Shown here piece by piece: positions 36,401 to 46,824 of a stretch of DNA of 64,000 nucleotides. Each line of letters starts with the position of its first letter. The stretch's first letter is position 1. Under the pieces are notes generated by a model that had not been told where the DNA came from, ran no database searches, and was given only the letters and a program-made list of their open reading frames with translations. The stretch is from NCBI GenBank assembly GCA_030280995.1, contig JASXTE010000017.1, positions 20,088,498 to 20,152,497 of the forward strand, in the 5' to 3' direction. This DNA is from Hemileia vastatrix. Its lineage: Eukaryota > Basidiomycota > Pucciniomycetes > Pucciniales > Zaghouaniaceae. A program made the position numbers and the translations under genes.

Positions 36401-38319
36401 TCAATCAAGGATTTCCAATCATTCCATGTATAATGATTGATATCTAAAAGAACAGATTCATACCACATCAAGGCTACATTGGAAAATAAAGAAATTAGCT
36501 TAGAAACAATTTCCTCATCAGGTAGTTTATAAGATCTCTTTAAATTATCAATTCTTTGGATAAAGTGTTGCCAATCAGAGGAAGAATCACCATCAAAGGT
36601 AGGATATTGGTCTAACTTAGGCCAATTTTTCTGACTACTGGGATGGTCCACTTTTTGGTTTGAATTATTCATTATTAATAATTCCTGAAGTTTAGCAAGG
36701 TGTTCAGAAATTTCATTATTTACAGAAACAGCTGGTGCATGACCATCACAAGATTTTTTGCTAGTAGCAATAGATTTTACAGACTCATTGTCAGTTTGTT
36801 TAATGGTTGAAATATGAGGAAGAAAGGATGAAATTTGCTCAGGTTTTTTCCCTTTATTTATATGCAGCTTATTTACAGAAATCTCATTTAATTCATTATT
36901 GATGGTTAAGTTTGAGAACTTTTCCTGCAGGTCAGGCACATAGTTTCTTATTCTTGGAATTTCAGACATCTGGTCATTTACTTTTGCAAGAGATAGAACA
37001 TTTCTGTCCTCAGAAACTGAGTGTTTGGTAATTAGTGCATGGAAATCATTTTTTAGCTTCTTAAACTCATTTTGCAGAGATTTTATTTCATTCTTGAATG
37101 AATAATTTTCCTCAATAAGGGGTTTCAATTCACTCAAGGTCTTATGTAGACTGATATTTCTATCTGAGATAGCTCTATGGTCACTTCTTATTTGTTTTTG
37201 TTGACTAAGAACAATATTCAAGGTTTCTTTGATTTTTAAATAAGCTGTATCTTGTACAGAAGAACTCACTTTACATTGCAAGTGTAAATTATTTAATCTA
37301 TCATTTTCATGGATTAACACATCTCTCACATGTTTGTCTTTCACAATATTAAAATCAAGGGTATCTTTCAATATTTCCTCAGAAGTTTTTTCAATTAAGG
37401 TATAGATTTCAGGGGGAACAGAATCATTTTTAATTGCAAGAGAAGGATTAATTAAAGATGTAGAAGTTAAATGTAAAGGTTCATCAAATGACAATTTGCT
37501 AATTACATCAATAGGGCTACTAGTTACAGGAAGCTGTCTTCTAACAGGTTTAACTGTTCTTTCACCATGTTCAATAATATTACCTGCAGAAGAAGATTTA
37601 TTAGAAAACATACCCAAGTGACTATCAACCAAATTACTTACCATGGCAGAGGAGGAAACTTCCCCTGGGACTGGGTTTGGGATTGTGCTTGGGCCTTCTT
37701 TCTCCTGCCTTGTTGGTAGGGATGAGGAGGTGGATGGAAATTGGGTGTTCTGGATGGGCCAGGCTGATGATGAGGAGGGTGTTGCACATTCTGTTGGTAG
37801 TGACTCATTAGATAATCCCATTTCCATTGCTCTACTTCCATAGTATTTGGATTTTGGATGGTTGAGCTGGGTGGCTGTGAAGGTTGAGCCTGAAACTGAG
37901 GCTGATTGGGAGGCAACTGAGGAGGGGCCTGGGCCTGAATCTGGTTCCTGAGTTCTTGAACCTGATCCCACAAGGTGTCTACCTTTGCTTTGTACGTCAT
38001 ATTTTCTGTCTTCAACTCTTTTATATGACTGGATAGGTTGCTGATTTGTTGTGGCAGAGGAAGCTTTTTTATTTTGAAGCCTTTTGGAAGACCTTCTTGA
38101 GGCACTAGAGGCTTTACTTCCTTCTGTGGTACTGGGGGAAGGGGGTTTGGTTTGTTTACATTTCCTGTCATTTCCACATCCTGCAGTATGTGAATTCTTT
38201 GTGTTAGCATAAGATTTTTTATGTCCAACTTTAGAAGAACTTACAGTGTCAGCATCATAGTCAATTTCAATTTCATCCACTTGCATGTTATCCATTTTTT
38301 CAGCCAAATTTTTGGACAT
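33487..38319 (-). CDS. Gypsy C gag-pol, 1610-codon frame (unspliced reading)
   Basis: Starts at ATG 38319 (MSKNLAEKMDNMQVDEIEID). Residues 1-25 are shared with ORF1, 26-46 read through intron 1, 47-225 overlap ORF1 in another frame, about 350-500 are coiled coil, and the capsid block is near 566 (WPKLDQYPTFDGDSSSDW). The knuckle CYKCNKPWQKGHVC is near 778, protease VVLDSGAGGSVV near 888, RT CGDYRELNTYTVDD near 1143 and YIDD near 1245, and RNase H LYTDASFIGLGAALHQ near 1393. It ends after GKFSIEDGYIYYRRK at the start of integrase because of an indel. Gag forms the particle and pol copies RNA into DNA. An ATG at 37644 (GCCATGG context), next to the ORF1 stop, could be the real gag-pol start. 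Confidence 0.88.
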   Translation of the reverse strand: MSKNLAEKMDNMQVDEIEIDYDADTVSSSKVGHKKSYANTKNSHTAGCGNDRKCKQTKPPSPSTTEGSKASSASRRSSKRLQNKKASSATTNQQPIQSYKRVEDRKYDVQSKGRHLVGSGSRTQEPDSGPGPSSVASQSASVSGSTFTATQLNHPKSKYYGSRAMEMGLSNESLPTECATPSSSSAWPIQNTQFPSTSSSLPTRQEKEGPSTIPNPVPGEVSSSAMVSNLVDSHLGMFSNKSSSAGNIIEHGERTVKPVRRQLPVTSSPIDVISKLSFDEPLHLTSTSLINPSLAIKNDSVPPEIYTLIEKTSEEILKDTLDFNIVKDKHVRDVLIHENDRLNNLHLQCKVSSSVQDTAYLKIKETLNIVLSQQKQIRSDHRAISDRNISLHKTLSELKPLIEENYSFKNEIKSLQNEFKKLKNDFHALITKHSVSEDRNVLSLAKVNDQMSEIPRIRNYVPDLQEKFSNLTINNELNEISVNKLHINKGKKPEQISSFLPHISTIKQTDNESVKSIATSKKSCDGHAPAVSVNNEISEHLAKLQELLIMNNSNQKVDHPSSQKNWPKLDQYPTFDGDSSSDWQHFIQRIDNLKRSYKLPDEEIVSKLISLFSNVALMWYESVLLDINHYTWNDWKSLIENQFGGSKFRLAHQRLYENTRYVSSSVEKPIVFLMKITKILRAIDPKMDYDIWRDKILYKLPNSLRDLIVARTEHVKENSSFINICNEVLLNHRYEPKNYLGKSYNDQNKPSIKLPEKSGKPSAPVAPKKYATSTCYKCNKPWQKGHVCDKKIHLVEQNEDTDEVELDVNNSSSDCESNISYDNESVKDVLMLEHDVHYLNNISEDCVLNLSSVENSKIIKEITNNSIPISPLKAPVIINGKNVDVVLDSGAGGSVVSEKALASVDKEYLSKLLPITSQKWRGYGSTLFPIGKFKTSVFFKYNNGFVRAICEFVVMKNDNLSNWFIMGNDILTMFGVKLDPVNNCFTLGMNGKRKFKISSPRTSGHLLKSCNSLIQCKGITTTEMDDLLHEINTASFGDQLTSEQKDSIVASITSFPMAFAHGSHVLGIVQEEMKITLSCNLSDIPPTLKKKPYPASPSKRKDIEDNIKTLLKMNIIEKVDVTPKYCVISPVLISYEKDKARLCGDYRELNTYTVDDIYPLLRINSIHATLQGAKFISCLDGNKGYHQVPVEKNSQNFLLIATHMGIYKYVRMPFGPKNAPSVFQKVMDNTFHQEIIEGWLMVYIDDIIVFSKTFDEHMIHLNRFFQKMDEINMTLSLKKCKFGFQSLKVFGHVVSVLQICVDHNKVAAIQNVRAPTSVREIQSFLGMCGYYRQYIKNYQVIALPLTKLTRKDVAFLWNNDCQKAFDTLKSCLMTAPILALPDFNKPFVLYTDASFIGLGAALHQKQNINDKSSEVVICYILRTLRNSELKYGANQLECLAVVWALEKLHYYLDDQKFELVTDCSAVKSLLNLKTPNRHMFRWQLAVQEYRGRMTIIHRAGNVHSNVNMLSRLPLPNNDSNPAYVPEDNTVHIHGIFIVDMEEELLQLILDSYDKDSDLNKLVTILNDPKNASIQALIKSLPEKYQNALNKGKFSIEDGYIYYRRKLTMEL
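37584..37641 (-). other. Possible gag intron 2 in C (58 bp)
   Basis: Donor ATG|GTAAGT, branch-like TTCTAAT, acceptor CTTCTGCAG. The position and length equal those of A and G. Splicing it after ORF1 still gives Trp-stop, so the protein is unchanged, and its removal from the gag-pol frame closes that frame. The signals may instead reflect coding constraint. Confidence 0.4.
37638..38319 (-). CDS. ORF1 of Gypsy C, two exons (38245-38319 and 37638-38180)
   Basis: Exon 1 gives 25 residues ending EIDYDADT. After the 64-bp intron the frame continues DVEMTGNVNK and runs to Pro-Trp-TAA at 37638, 205 residues in all. Exon 2 has LPKGFKIKKLPLPQQ, a coiled coil from NLSSHIKELKTENMTYKAKV, a Gln/Pro-rich stretch, WKWDYL and a basic tail around HPYQQGRRKKAQ. 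It overlaps gag-pol in a different frame. These blocks recur in A, B and G and partly in D1 (HLEKHVLKLE, HPYKTK). The function is unknown. The stop lies one base after an ATG of the gag-pol frame (ATGGTAA), suggesting coupled re-initiation. Confidence 0.68.
38181..38244 (-). other. Gag intron 1 in C (64 bp)
   Basis: Donor ACACT|GTAAGT at 38244, branch site TATGCTAACAC, acceptor ATACTGCAG|GATG ending at 38181. G has the same length with GTGAGT and the same branch site. The length is 1 modulo 3, so splicing changes frame. Confidence 0.8.
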
Positions 38320-39007
38320 ACTATTGGGAAGATTTTAATTTACTTCTTATTTTTTTTAAAAAAAATAATAAAAGTTAGTTAATAATTGCTCCAAATAATA
38401 AAAAAAAATTTTATTAATTAAATTATAGAAAAAAAAATTTTCAATATAAAGTAATAATTATAAAAAATTAATTTAAAAATTGGATTGCAAGGTAAAATTG
38501 GGAATAACAATCAAGTTAATTCAACCAATTAATTACCAGTATTAAATATGGCAATATATTTGGGACTAAGCACAATGTACTTTTAAGTCAACCAAAATTA
38601 ACAATAATTAATAATAATAAAAAAATTAAATTAATAATTCTATTTGTATTAATAAAAAATGTTAATTCTTCTAGGACTAAGAGGATTTAACACTCTATAA
38701 TGGTCAACTAGGAAAAAAAATTTTAATAATTGAACACTTACACTCAGTGAATCAGCAATTAAGCCACAATCACTGTTATTGCAGTAAAAATATAGTAATA
38801 TGAGTGAGAGGTGCAAAGGTGAACTTACTATAGTGATCGAAAAATCACTTCAAAATAATATAAGAATTAATATAATGTAAACCTAAGAAATTGAACCCAA
38901 GTTCGAAACACAGTCGCAGCAAAAGTTTTGTTTTTGCTAGGTGGTCCGTGCGTTTTGATGTTCGTCGCCAGGCTCAATTGTCGTCGTCGATTGGTAAGTT
39001 CCCCAGT
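38320..39007 (-). other. Leader of Gypsy C
   Basis: AT-rich, non-coding. Only degenerate traces of the A/B leader motif remain (GGGACTAAG...AAGTCAACC near 38570 and TAGGACTAAG...GGTCAACTAGG near 38675-38710). The primer-site candidate is at its end, 38994-39007. Confidence 0.6.
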
Positions 39008-40144
39008 TGTTGGTCAGTTGTCTAGAAGAGGGAAAGAAAAGGGGCAAAAAAGAAGAGAAACAAATAGGAAAAGATACTAAAGGTAAATTGAAAGATAAAA
39101 GTAATACTAGAAATAATTTATTTAAAATGAAGCAACGACGAGTGAGTTGGGAGATGAAAAATTTGAGGTTTTATTTAATATTAATATTATTTAAGTAAGA
39201 GTTCTGCGCGGCAAACACTATAATTCCTATCAGACTTAAGGCAACCTTTAATTTGTTATTGAGAATTTTTAATTAGATTGTAGTACTAATAAAAATAATA
39301 ATAAACATGATAAAATTATCTTTTAAATTGTTGAGTGTATAGTAAGTGATGATGGTACAGGGGATTTTCCAAGGCCCTTTTATAGGCAATGGGTCCTCTG
39401 AAGCGCCACTATGTTTGTAAATACAATAGTTAGAATAGAATAAAACAAATATATCAAAGAGTAAATGAAACATAACAATGTAGAGAAAAACATGAAACAA
39501 CTAATTAAAACCCCAATTAAGAATCCAATTTTCCCGCCATTAATTCCAAAATCAGTAAGTAAAAATAGTGAATAACTAAACAAGATTGGAACATAGGAAC
39601 TATGAGAAAAATAATTCCAAACAGATGGTACAGTCTGATTTAAGGATATTTTAAGTGAAACAAAAAATATTTTGACGCAACAAAACATGTAATTAATCTC
39701 AATTTAGTATAAATTAATTAATTGGTTTTCCTGACACAATTAAGGGTCAAAAGAAGCGTCATTAATTATTGTTTAGTATTATATGAAAGGTGTTATTTAA
39801 TATATAAATTTAAATAATTAATTTACATATATTATAAGTCAATTTTACACTTATAATTATAATATATGTTTTTCAATTAATTAAATATAAATTTATAATT
39901 ATTAAGTAACATAAAAATGCGCCATTATTTGTAGAATATATTATATTATGTTCAATTTAAATGTATATAAAAATTTATATAACCAATAAAATTAATATAA
40001 CACTTGTATATAATAAAATACTTATATAATTTTATTATGCAATAAAATAATAATTTATATTCATTAAATACAATTCTTACCCACTCTTTCAGGTTTTATA
40101 AGTTACATATCATTTACTGGACTCCTGGAATAGCCTGGCTGACA
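39008..40144 (-). repeat. 5' LTR of C
   Basis: 1137 bp; differs from 30984-32120 at 11 sites by hand count. A TATAAAAG box on the minus strand at 39377-39384 is the likely core promoter. Confidence 0.93.
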
Positions 40145-40701
40145 AAATGTCTGTGAATTATTAAAAGGGGTAGTGAGCATGGATGGAATGGATAGTGGAG
40201 GATTAAAGGTTAACGGATGTTAGTGAGAAGGGTCCAGGTGTAATGGATGTATTTTTTATTGGTCTGTGGAGTGCGGAATAGTGGATGGGTATGAGGTCAA
40301 TGCGAGGAGGAGTAAAGGATATAAAAGGGGTTGGGATTTTGGTTAGACATTCTTTAGAATTAAATTATAAAACGTATATATAGTAAATAGTGGTAAAGCT
40401 TTAGGTTAAATCATTATTATTGTATCTTTCCTTATTTTCTCAGTAATCATTTCTAAATCCTAAATCTTTGATTATTGAGTTTCCAACCCTTCGTGAGACT
40501 TTAAGAATTTAATATTACTTTTAAATTATATTAGAATTCTCCTCAAACATATCTCGAAGCAGTAGTTCATCCTTTGAACCATCTTTGAATCACTTCCATG
40601 AACATTTCCTCTGTGTCTTGACAAAGTTTCTAAACTGCTTTCTCGATCTCACTTCCAGGAACACCCTCGACCTTGTACGTAGGTCGTCCGGTGACAAAGG
40701 G

Positions 40702-43147
40702 GTTCAAGCTTTGACTTATAATCACTATCCATTTCCTGTAATGTATATGTAGAAACAACAGAACCTGAAGATCCTGTATCCAATACTATATTTATAGTTT
40801 CTCCATAAATTATTTCTGGAACCATTATAGGTGTCATTTTTAAGTTTTCAGCTTGCATATCTTTAATGATTTCAGCATTTTAAAAATTCATTAATGATAC
40901 ATTTAAGTCCATATTTAATATTGGATTTTGAAAGATGGACAAATCATCTTCCAACATAAAGACCTCATTTTCATCACTATATGAGATATTACTATCATAA
41001 TCACTTGAATCTTTACTTTTTTCTGTTTCATTTTCAGATTCTTGCTTATTTTCAACAATATTTATATTTTTCTCACATTTGTGACTCTAAACCAAGGCTT
41101 ATTACACTTATAAAAAGTCTTAGTCTCATACTTTTTAGGTACTTCAGATGCAGTAAATTATTTCTGCTTTTCCTGAAGTGGTTTTGAGTTCTGATTTTTT
41201 ACAGGTTCATTATTTTGTTTATAAGTGGTGTACCTTGCTTCATACTTGTTTTTTAATAATATTTCATTAAAAATATTAATAAATTCAGAGTATTCATTGA
41301 CAATTATTGTTCTAGCTACAACAATTTCTCTGACTGATATAGGTAATTTATACATTATTTTATCTTTTCATAAGTTAAAATCCATATTTGGCTCAATGGA
41401 TTATAATATTTTTTTATATTCATTAAAAATACCATTTGTTTGTCACCAATCTACAGATTATACCTTGTTCTCTCATATAATCTTTGCTGAGTTAGTCTGA
41501 ATTTAGAACTTCCAATTTTTTTTTCAATCAGGTGTTTCCATTCAGCCCAAGAGTAATCTTAACCCTTACTTAATAGATCTTCAAACCATAATAAAGCAAT
41601 ATCCTTAAATAATGAAATTAGTTTTGATGTTATTTCTTCATCTGGTAACTTATATGAGAATTTTAAATTGGCAATTCTTTAAATAAAATTTTTCCAATCA
41701 GAGCTGGCTTCCCCATCATAATTTGGGTACTGGTCAATTTTTGGCCAATTCTTCTGATTGGATTTAATCTCCCCAATCCTGGGCAAATTCAATAACTCAT
41801 TCATTTTAGATAAATGGTCTTGTAATCCCTCTTGTACTGATTTGTGACTTACATTTGTTCTTTCAGATTTGACACTTCCACCAGATATTTTCATTTTTGG
41901 TGGCAATGGGAATTATTGAGATTAATTTTTGTAAATGAATGGATTATTATTATACTGTGTATACTTATAATTTTTGAGATTTGTTAGTAGATTGGCAGTT
42001 TCAATCTCAACCATAGTTAATATTTGTAACAAATCAGAGACACTTTGATTTCTTTGTGCATAAAATAAATTTGTTCTTTATTCATATTTCAATAAATGTG
42101 CTTCATAAAATTTTTCTAACTCAAAGAATTTGTTTGAAAGGTCACTATATTTATTACTTAAGGAATCATATTTAAGAGCTAGAGCAAAGTTTTTTTTCTC
42201 TAATTCTTTATTTCTTGTATCCAGTTGAGAAATATTCAATGTTAAGGACAAATTTGTGTCTCTTGTGAGCTTAATTGCCTGTTCCTGACACTCAGTCATT
42301 CTATTCCATAATGCTGAAACAATTCTATGTACAGCTGTATTTTTGTTAAAATACTTAACATCTTCCTTCTCACATTCTTCACTATTTTGTGAAGCTCTTA
42401 ACTCACTAATAAGTGGTGGTAAATGAGGGTTAACGGTATTATTATCATAAATAGTACTATTGTTACAAACAAATGATAAATCGGATGTATCTACATCAAA
42501 ACCTAATTTTCTTAAGTCCTTCTCAATTTTCTGAACAGATTTCACATCAATTATATTAACTGAAATGTAATCATCAGTATTGTGTGCAATATGAGAAGGA
42601 AATCTTCTTACCATGGGATAGGAGCAAGCCCTTATTTTTGGTGCTTTGCTTTTGTCTTGTAGGGGTGAGAGGAAGTGGTCTGATGAGGGGGTGGATCCTT
42701 GTTGCAGTTTAGACTGGCCCACTGTTGGTGAAACCAATCCTGTTTACATTTCTCTACCAAGATCTTATCTTGAGACTGACCTGATCCTCCTTGGATAGGG
42801 GGTGGCTGATTTATCTGTACTCCTTTCTGCTCTTCCAGAGTTTGGTTTAATTTCTGGAATCCTATCCTGCAGTTGGTTTCCACCTTTTCCACTCCCTTTA
42901 TGATAGAAGATTTTCACACCTCCAGCTTCAGAACATGTTTTTCCAAGTGGGACAGTTTATCATGAAGAGGAGGTGATGTCTTCTTTATAGTTATATTTTT
43001 AAGAGGGTGTACGTTTCTTCTATTCTTATTTTTTCTGGCTTTGGGTAGCACTGACCCTCCATAGTGATGCCCTGGTACATTGTTTTTAGCTTTAGACCTG
43101 GTATTAAAAGCAGGTTTATCACTTACATTGTCCAGTGGAGCACTCAT
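40702..43147 (-). pseudogene. Gypsy D1 gag and protease, with ORF1-type N-terminus
   Basis: The start is ATG 43147 (MSAPLDNVSDKPAFNTRSKA). The first parts, 42914-43147 and 42632-42892, carry ORF1-like blocks (SHLEKHVLKLE, TSSHPYKTKAKH) and end in stops of the ORF1 frame. The gag frame 42078-42737 has a coiled-coil stretch (LSNKYSDLSNKFFELEKFYE), followed by the capsid block (NWPKIDQYPNYDGEASSDW near 41720), decayed knuckle near 41090 and protease VLDTGSSGSVV near 40780. CCATGGTAAG at 42614-42605 matches the ORF1/gag-pol junction of C. No intron 1 is apparent. Many stops; dead. Confidence 0.8.
42560..42611 (-). other. Possible gag intron 2 in D1 (52 bp)
   Basis: Donor ATG|GTAAGA, branch-like ATACTGATG, acceptor ACATTTCAG. 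Six bases shorter than in A, C and G but the same modulo 3. Confidence 0.35.
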
Positions 43148-43657
43148 TATTTCTAAAATAACTATTTATTACACCTACAAAGGAAAAAACTGTATGGTAA
43201 TCAGTAGACAAAAAATATTAGCAATACAAATACTAATTAAAATGCTGGAGCTTACCCTGAATTTATATTTTTATTTATTAAAATAAAATATAATAAAAAT
43301 TCAAAAAAAAATATGTTAAAAATTATAAAATAAGTTTAACTAGACCTTAATAAGGGTGAATAACTATCTTACCAAGCTTTAACTAAATACCAATTTGATT
43401 GGGTGTTATATTGGTGGCCAAATACCAAGTGAAAACGGATTTATATTGGGTGCAGCTACTACTGTAAATACCTAATTTTTATTTTAAATAATAAGTAAAA
43501 TTATTATAAGGGTTCTTTTCCGCAATCACTGAGTTTTTATGACCCACTAATGTGCTTAAGACCCAAATATTTGGTTCTTATGAGCTATGCTAGAGTAAAA
43601 ATCATGTCCTAAGGCTTATACTAAATAATAAGTGATAATTAAAGAAAGACCCCCAAT
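43148..43657 (-). other. Leader of D1
   Basis: AT-rich and non-coding; no CAGGACT motif array was seen. The minus strand reads ATTGGGGGTCTTTC directly inside the LTR (43644-43657), the probable primer site. Confidence 0.6.
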
Positions 43658-44513
43658 TGTAAGTGTATGCTAGTATCTAAGTATGATTTAATAGTAAATA
43701 TTAATGATCCAACTAATTTTTAATAAATTATTTAGTGATTAAACCTTAGGGGAAGACTAATATAATAGTTATTCTCAGTTTTAACTCACAATATTTGGAT
43801 TTGGTGCATGCAAGTGGTGGAAAATAGGTTAATAAAATATAGTTATAGCTAATATAAAGATAATATAAATATATAAATTATAAAAATATATTTATATATT
43901 ATAATAATTGTTTTATAATTTTTATTTTAATTTTAGTAAGTAAGTGATTTTCAATAACCTTTCAAATCATCCCTTACTTATACCAAAATTCACTCGAGTG
44001 CACAGACCATTAATCCAGATGATGTCACTTCTCTCCCCAGAAATTACAGAAATTTGAGGGCCCATCACCTCCCCATGGTGTCTACTTCAAGAAGTTTTAA
44101 CACCCAGACCTCCATTAAGCACCCTCTATCACAATTAATGATATCATAAACCCATACCATAAATAGAGAAAACAGATAAAAGCGGATACCATAAAGAAAT
44201 AGGTAAAATAACTCATTCAAAAAGTATATAATGAAAACCAAAGAGTAAAAATGAACCAAATCTAATTTCCAAGACTTAAAAAACATCCCCAAGCATCCAT
44301 ATTTACCCATTAATAATATCCCAACCCATAAATCCATGAAAATTCATCAATAAAAGCAGATTGAGTTGTCCAAACTGGATATATGCGCCTGAAAATGGTG
44401 TGTATGCTTGTTTAGGAATTTTAGTCCATTAAATACATCGATATGATTTAAAATAAACAAAAAATAAAACTTATAGGCTATTAAGAGTTTAAACCCCGCT
44501 TATAGACCTATAT
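43658..44513 (-). repeat. 5' LTR of D1, cut by F
   Basis: Starts TGTAAGTGTATG and follows 23520-24695 and 25726-26902 for about 856 bp, then changes to the LTR of F. The missing ~320 bp should lie beyond the window. Confidence 0.85.
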
Positions 44514-45681
44514 TTTCAGCCAGGCTACTAGACTTATCCAGTAAAATAATTAATTATCTTACTCAGATGAAGCCAGGCCTTTTTAATCCTATTAATAATT
44601 ATTTATTTATTGCTTACTTATGTATTAATTACAATTAACTAGCTAAGTACATTAAGTAATTTTAATAATTAAATAAAAATAAATTTCCCATACATTTTTA
44701 CTCCCTAACACCATGCTCAATAATACAGTTGAGAAAGGAATAAAAATAGTATTAAAAATATAATAAAATCTAAAAAAAATTCATATTCCTTTATTAAGAA
44801 ATTTAAATTTCTGTTAAAACAACATTTTAGTATCAAATGTTTTATACTAAGTGTGACAAACTAAGGGAACTCAAGTTTTATTTCAAATAAAAATTATACC
44901 CTTTATTGACGCACCATTTAGTATATCTTTTTATATTTCACATACTCTCTTTATTTAGTTTTTTCCTCTCACACCCTTTTATTAGGTGGTGTTAACTCCG
45001 TTTTTTTATCTCTCACATTTTGTTTATAAAAGGCCCTCCATTTTTTGTACTTTTTGATTCATTCCATTACTTACTTATTAAACACTTACTACACTTCAAA
45101 TATCTATTACTATTTCTTATTGTTTTAGTATTTACTAACATACTCATTAATTGTAATAATATTTATAAATTGTTTACCTCTTATATTTGAGTAAAACCAA
45201 TTAAAAAATAGAAGTACATACCCTAAACTTTGAGAGCCTGAAAATCCCCTTGTTACTGCTGTTGGACTGCTGTTAAAAACCTTATAGACTTAAAAGACCC
45301 CTTTACAACTGAGGCCCTTTCCAAATAGTCGACAGTGCATTGATATCTTGAAGCCGGAAACCTAGGGACTATCAATGACGAGGTGCCAATAAGGACGAGT
45401 ATATGACAAAGACAACAAACGTCATCAGCCAAGTGACTTACTTTTTGCTGCAACCGGGAATCAAACCGCACTCAAAAAATTAAGCTTATATATTGACAAT
45501 AGGCATATATAATTGTGGTAATTATATTGATTACTATTTGTGGGTCACTTTGCACTTTTCATAGTTAACGTATTTTTTTTACTCAGCACTCTGTAAGTGG
45601 CATTAATTTACTCATTTTAAAGGGGGAGGTGTCTGGTAAATTGGAATTTTTATTTTCCTAGTTGACAAAGATAGAACTTAT
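44514..45681 (+). mobile_element. Gypsy F (A-type), 5' LTR and partial leader, plus strand
   Basis: The LTR 44514-45307 (794 bp, start decayed to TTTCAGCC, end TTTACA) is followed by the primer-site candidate ACTGAGGCCCTTTC, the T-arm-like box at 45453 and a leader matching that of A up to GACAAAGATAGAACTTA. It is the only plus-strand member of the family here. The leader stops where the LTR of G begins, so G inserted into F. Gag-pol would lie beyond the window. Confidence 0.85.
45025..45032 (+). promoter_or_regulatory. TATA box in the LTR of F
   Basis: TATAAAAG in TGTTTATAAAAGGCCCTCC, in the orientation of the element. The LTR of A has lost this segment. Confidence 0.6.
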
Positions 45682-46791
45682 TGGTGCGGTCCTCTAGAAG
45701 GTGGAAGAAGAAAGAAGAAAAAAGAGAAAAGGACACAAGAAGACAAAGAGTGGAAAGAGGAAAGGAGGGAAGGACGCAAATAAGGGGAAAAGATTTAATA
45801 TATAAGGTGAGTAGTATTAATGATGTTGTAATGTAAGTGTTTTAAATTCAATGCGCAACAGTCAATTTTTATATTTTAATGTTCTTACCACAACATTTAG
45901 GATTTTGTATATAGTATTTATTTATCTTATTTCAACTAAACTGTATTACTAGTTAAAAGAAAAAGAATTAATACGTGTATAAAGAATATATAAGTGTAAG
46001 TATATGGTAAATATGTAAGTGATGCAGCTGAAGGGGGTTCCCAAGGCCCTTATATATGCAAGGGGCCCTCTGAAGTGCCACAAGAGTAAATAAAATAATT
46101 AATGAGTAAATGTAAGGGGTGAAAAATAAAAAATGTACTAATTTGTTGAAATGAAGTAGTCAATATTTCACCAGCATTAATTCCCCCTGGATATTACGCA
46201 TAAATAAGTACAAGACATATAAAAAATAACTAATGTAATTTAAAATAAGTATTATGCAGTACTATTTTAAAGTGGAATGTAATTTATTACTATTTTAATT
46301 CATACCATTAATATAAGTAATTATTTTAGATTAAAATATTGAGAATGTAATTAGTTTAAATGTTTTAATAAATTTAATTACATAATTTTGAGCCACAGAA
46401 GCGCCCAAAAAACAGGGACAATAATGTATAAATTATTATAAGGGTCTAATAATTAATTAATATTATTATAAGTCAACATTTTACCTTATAAGTATAATAT
46501 AATATTATAATTAATTAATTATTATTTTATAATTATTTAAATACATAAAAATGCGCCCAATTTTTATAGAATATAATATAATTTATGTTTATTTTAATAG
46601 TATATAATTAATAACATAATAAAATAAATATAACCTTTATTTTAATTTTATTTAATAAGGTAATTTGTACTTAATTTTATTATGCAATAAAATATTAATT
46701 TATATACATAAAAAGCATAAATTTTCGCCCTCTTCCAGGTCCACTGACTTAACATAAGTTTTACTGGGCTCCTGGTATAGCCTGGCTGACA
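45682..46791 (-). repeat. 3' LTR of G
   Basis: About 1110 bp, start TGGTGCGG (uncertain by a few bases), end CCTGGCTGACA. A TATATAAG box on the minus strand lies at 46049-46056. Confidence 0.82.
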
Positions 46792-46824
46792 CTCCCTCAC
46801 TCTAAAAAAAACAATAAAAAAATG

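Larger units (their letters stand above)
30984..40144 (-). mobile_element. Gypsy C, youngest and nearly intact chromovirus
   Basis: Both LTRs are 1137 bp (30984-32120 and 39008-40144) and differ at 11 sites by hand count. An AAATG duplication, polypurine tract at 32121, primer site ACTGGGGAACTTAC at 38994-39007, and a coding region with a 1610-codon open frame are present. Only the integrase section is broken, by about three small indels. It is inserted in E, which is inserted in D1. Confidence 0.94.
30437..40696 (+). mobile_element. Solo LTR E (two parts: 30437-30983 and 40145-40696), interrupted by Gypsy C
   Basis: The sequence starts TGTCAAGCGCC, ends CCGGTGACA, is flanked by AAGGG, and without C is about 1.1 kb with no coding potential: the hallmarks of a solo LTR. 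A TATAAAAG box at 40320-40327 on the plus strand suggests plus orientation. It is unlike the other LTRs here, so it represents a further family. A short non-autonomous element is the alternative. Confidence 0.8.
25726..44513 (-). mobile_element. Gypsy D1, old chromovirus carrying nested E and C
   Basis: 3' LTR 25726-26902, polypurine tract 26903-26915, coding parts 27020-30431 and 40702-43147, leader 43148-43657, and 5' LTR from 43658, cut at 44513 by element F. The protease gene is split at 30431/40702 by the solo LTR E. Stops and frameshifts are numerous in every domain, consistent with its position as host of two further insertions. The right LTR end and target duplication are outside the window. 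Confidence 0.88.

Noticed and set aside
38900..38950. A tRNA gene in the leader of C (GTTCGAA near 38910)
   Set aside because: Only a T-loop-like word is present; no A box, anticodon arm or acceptor stem can be folded around it.
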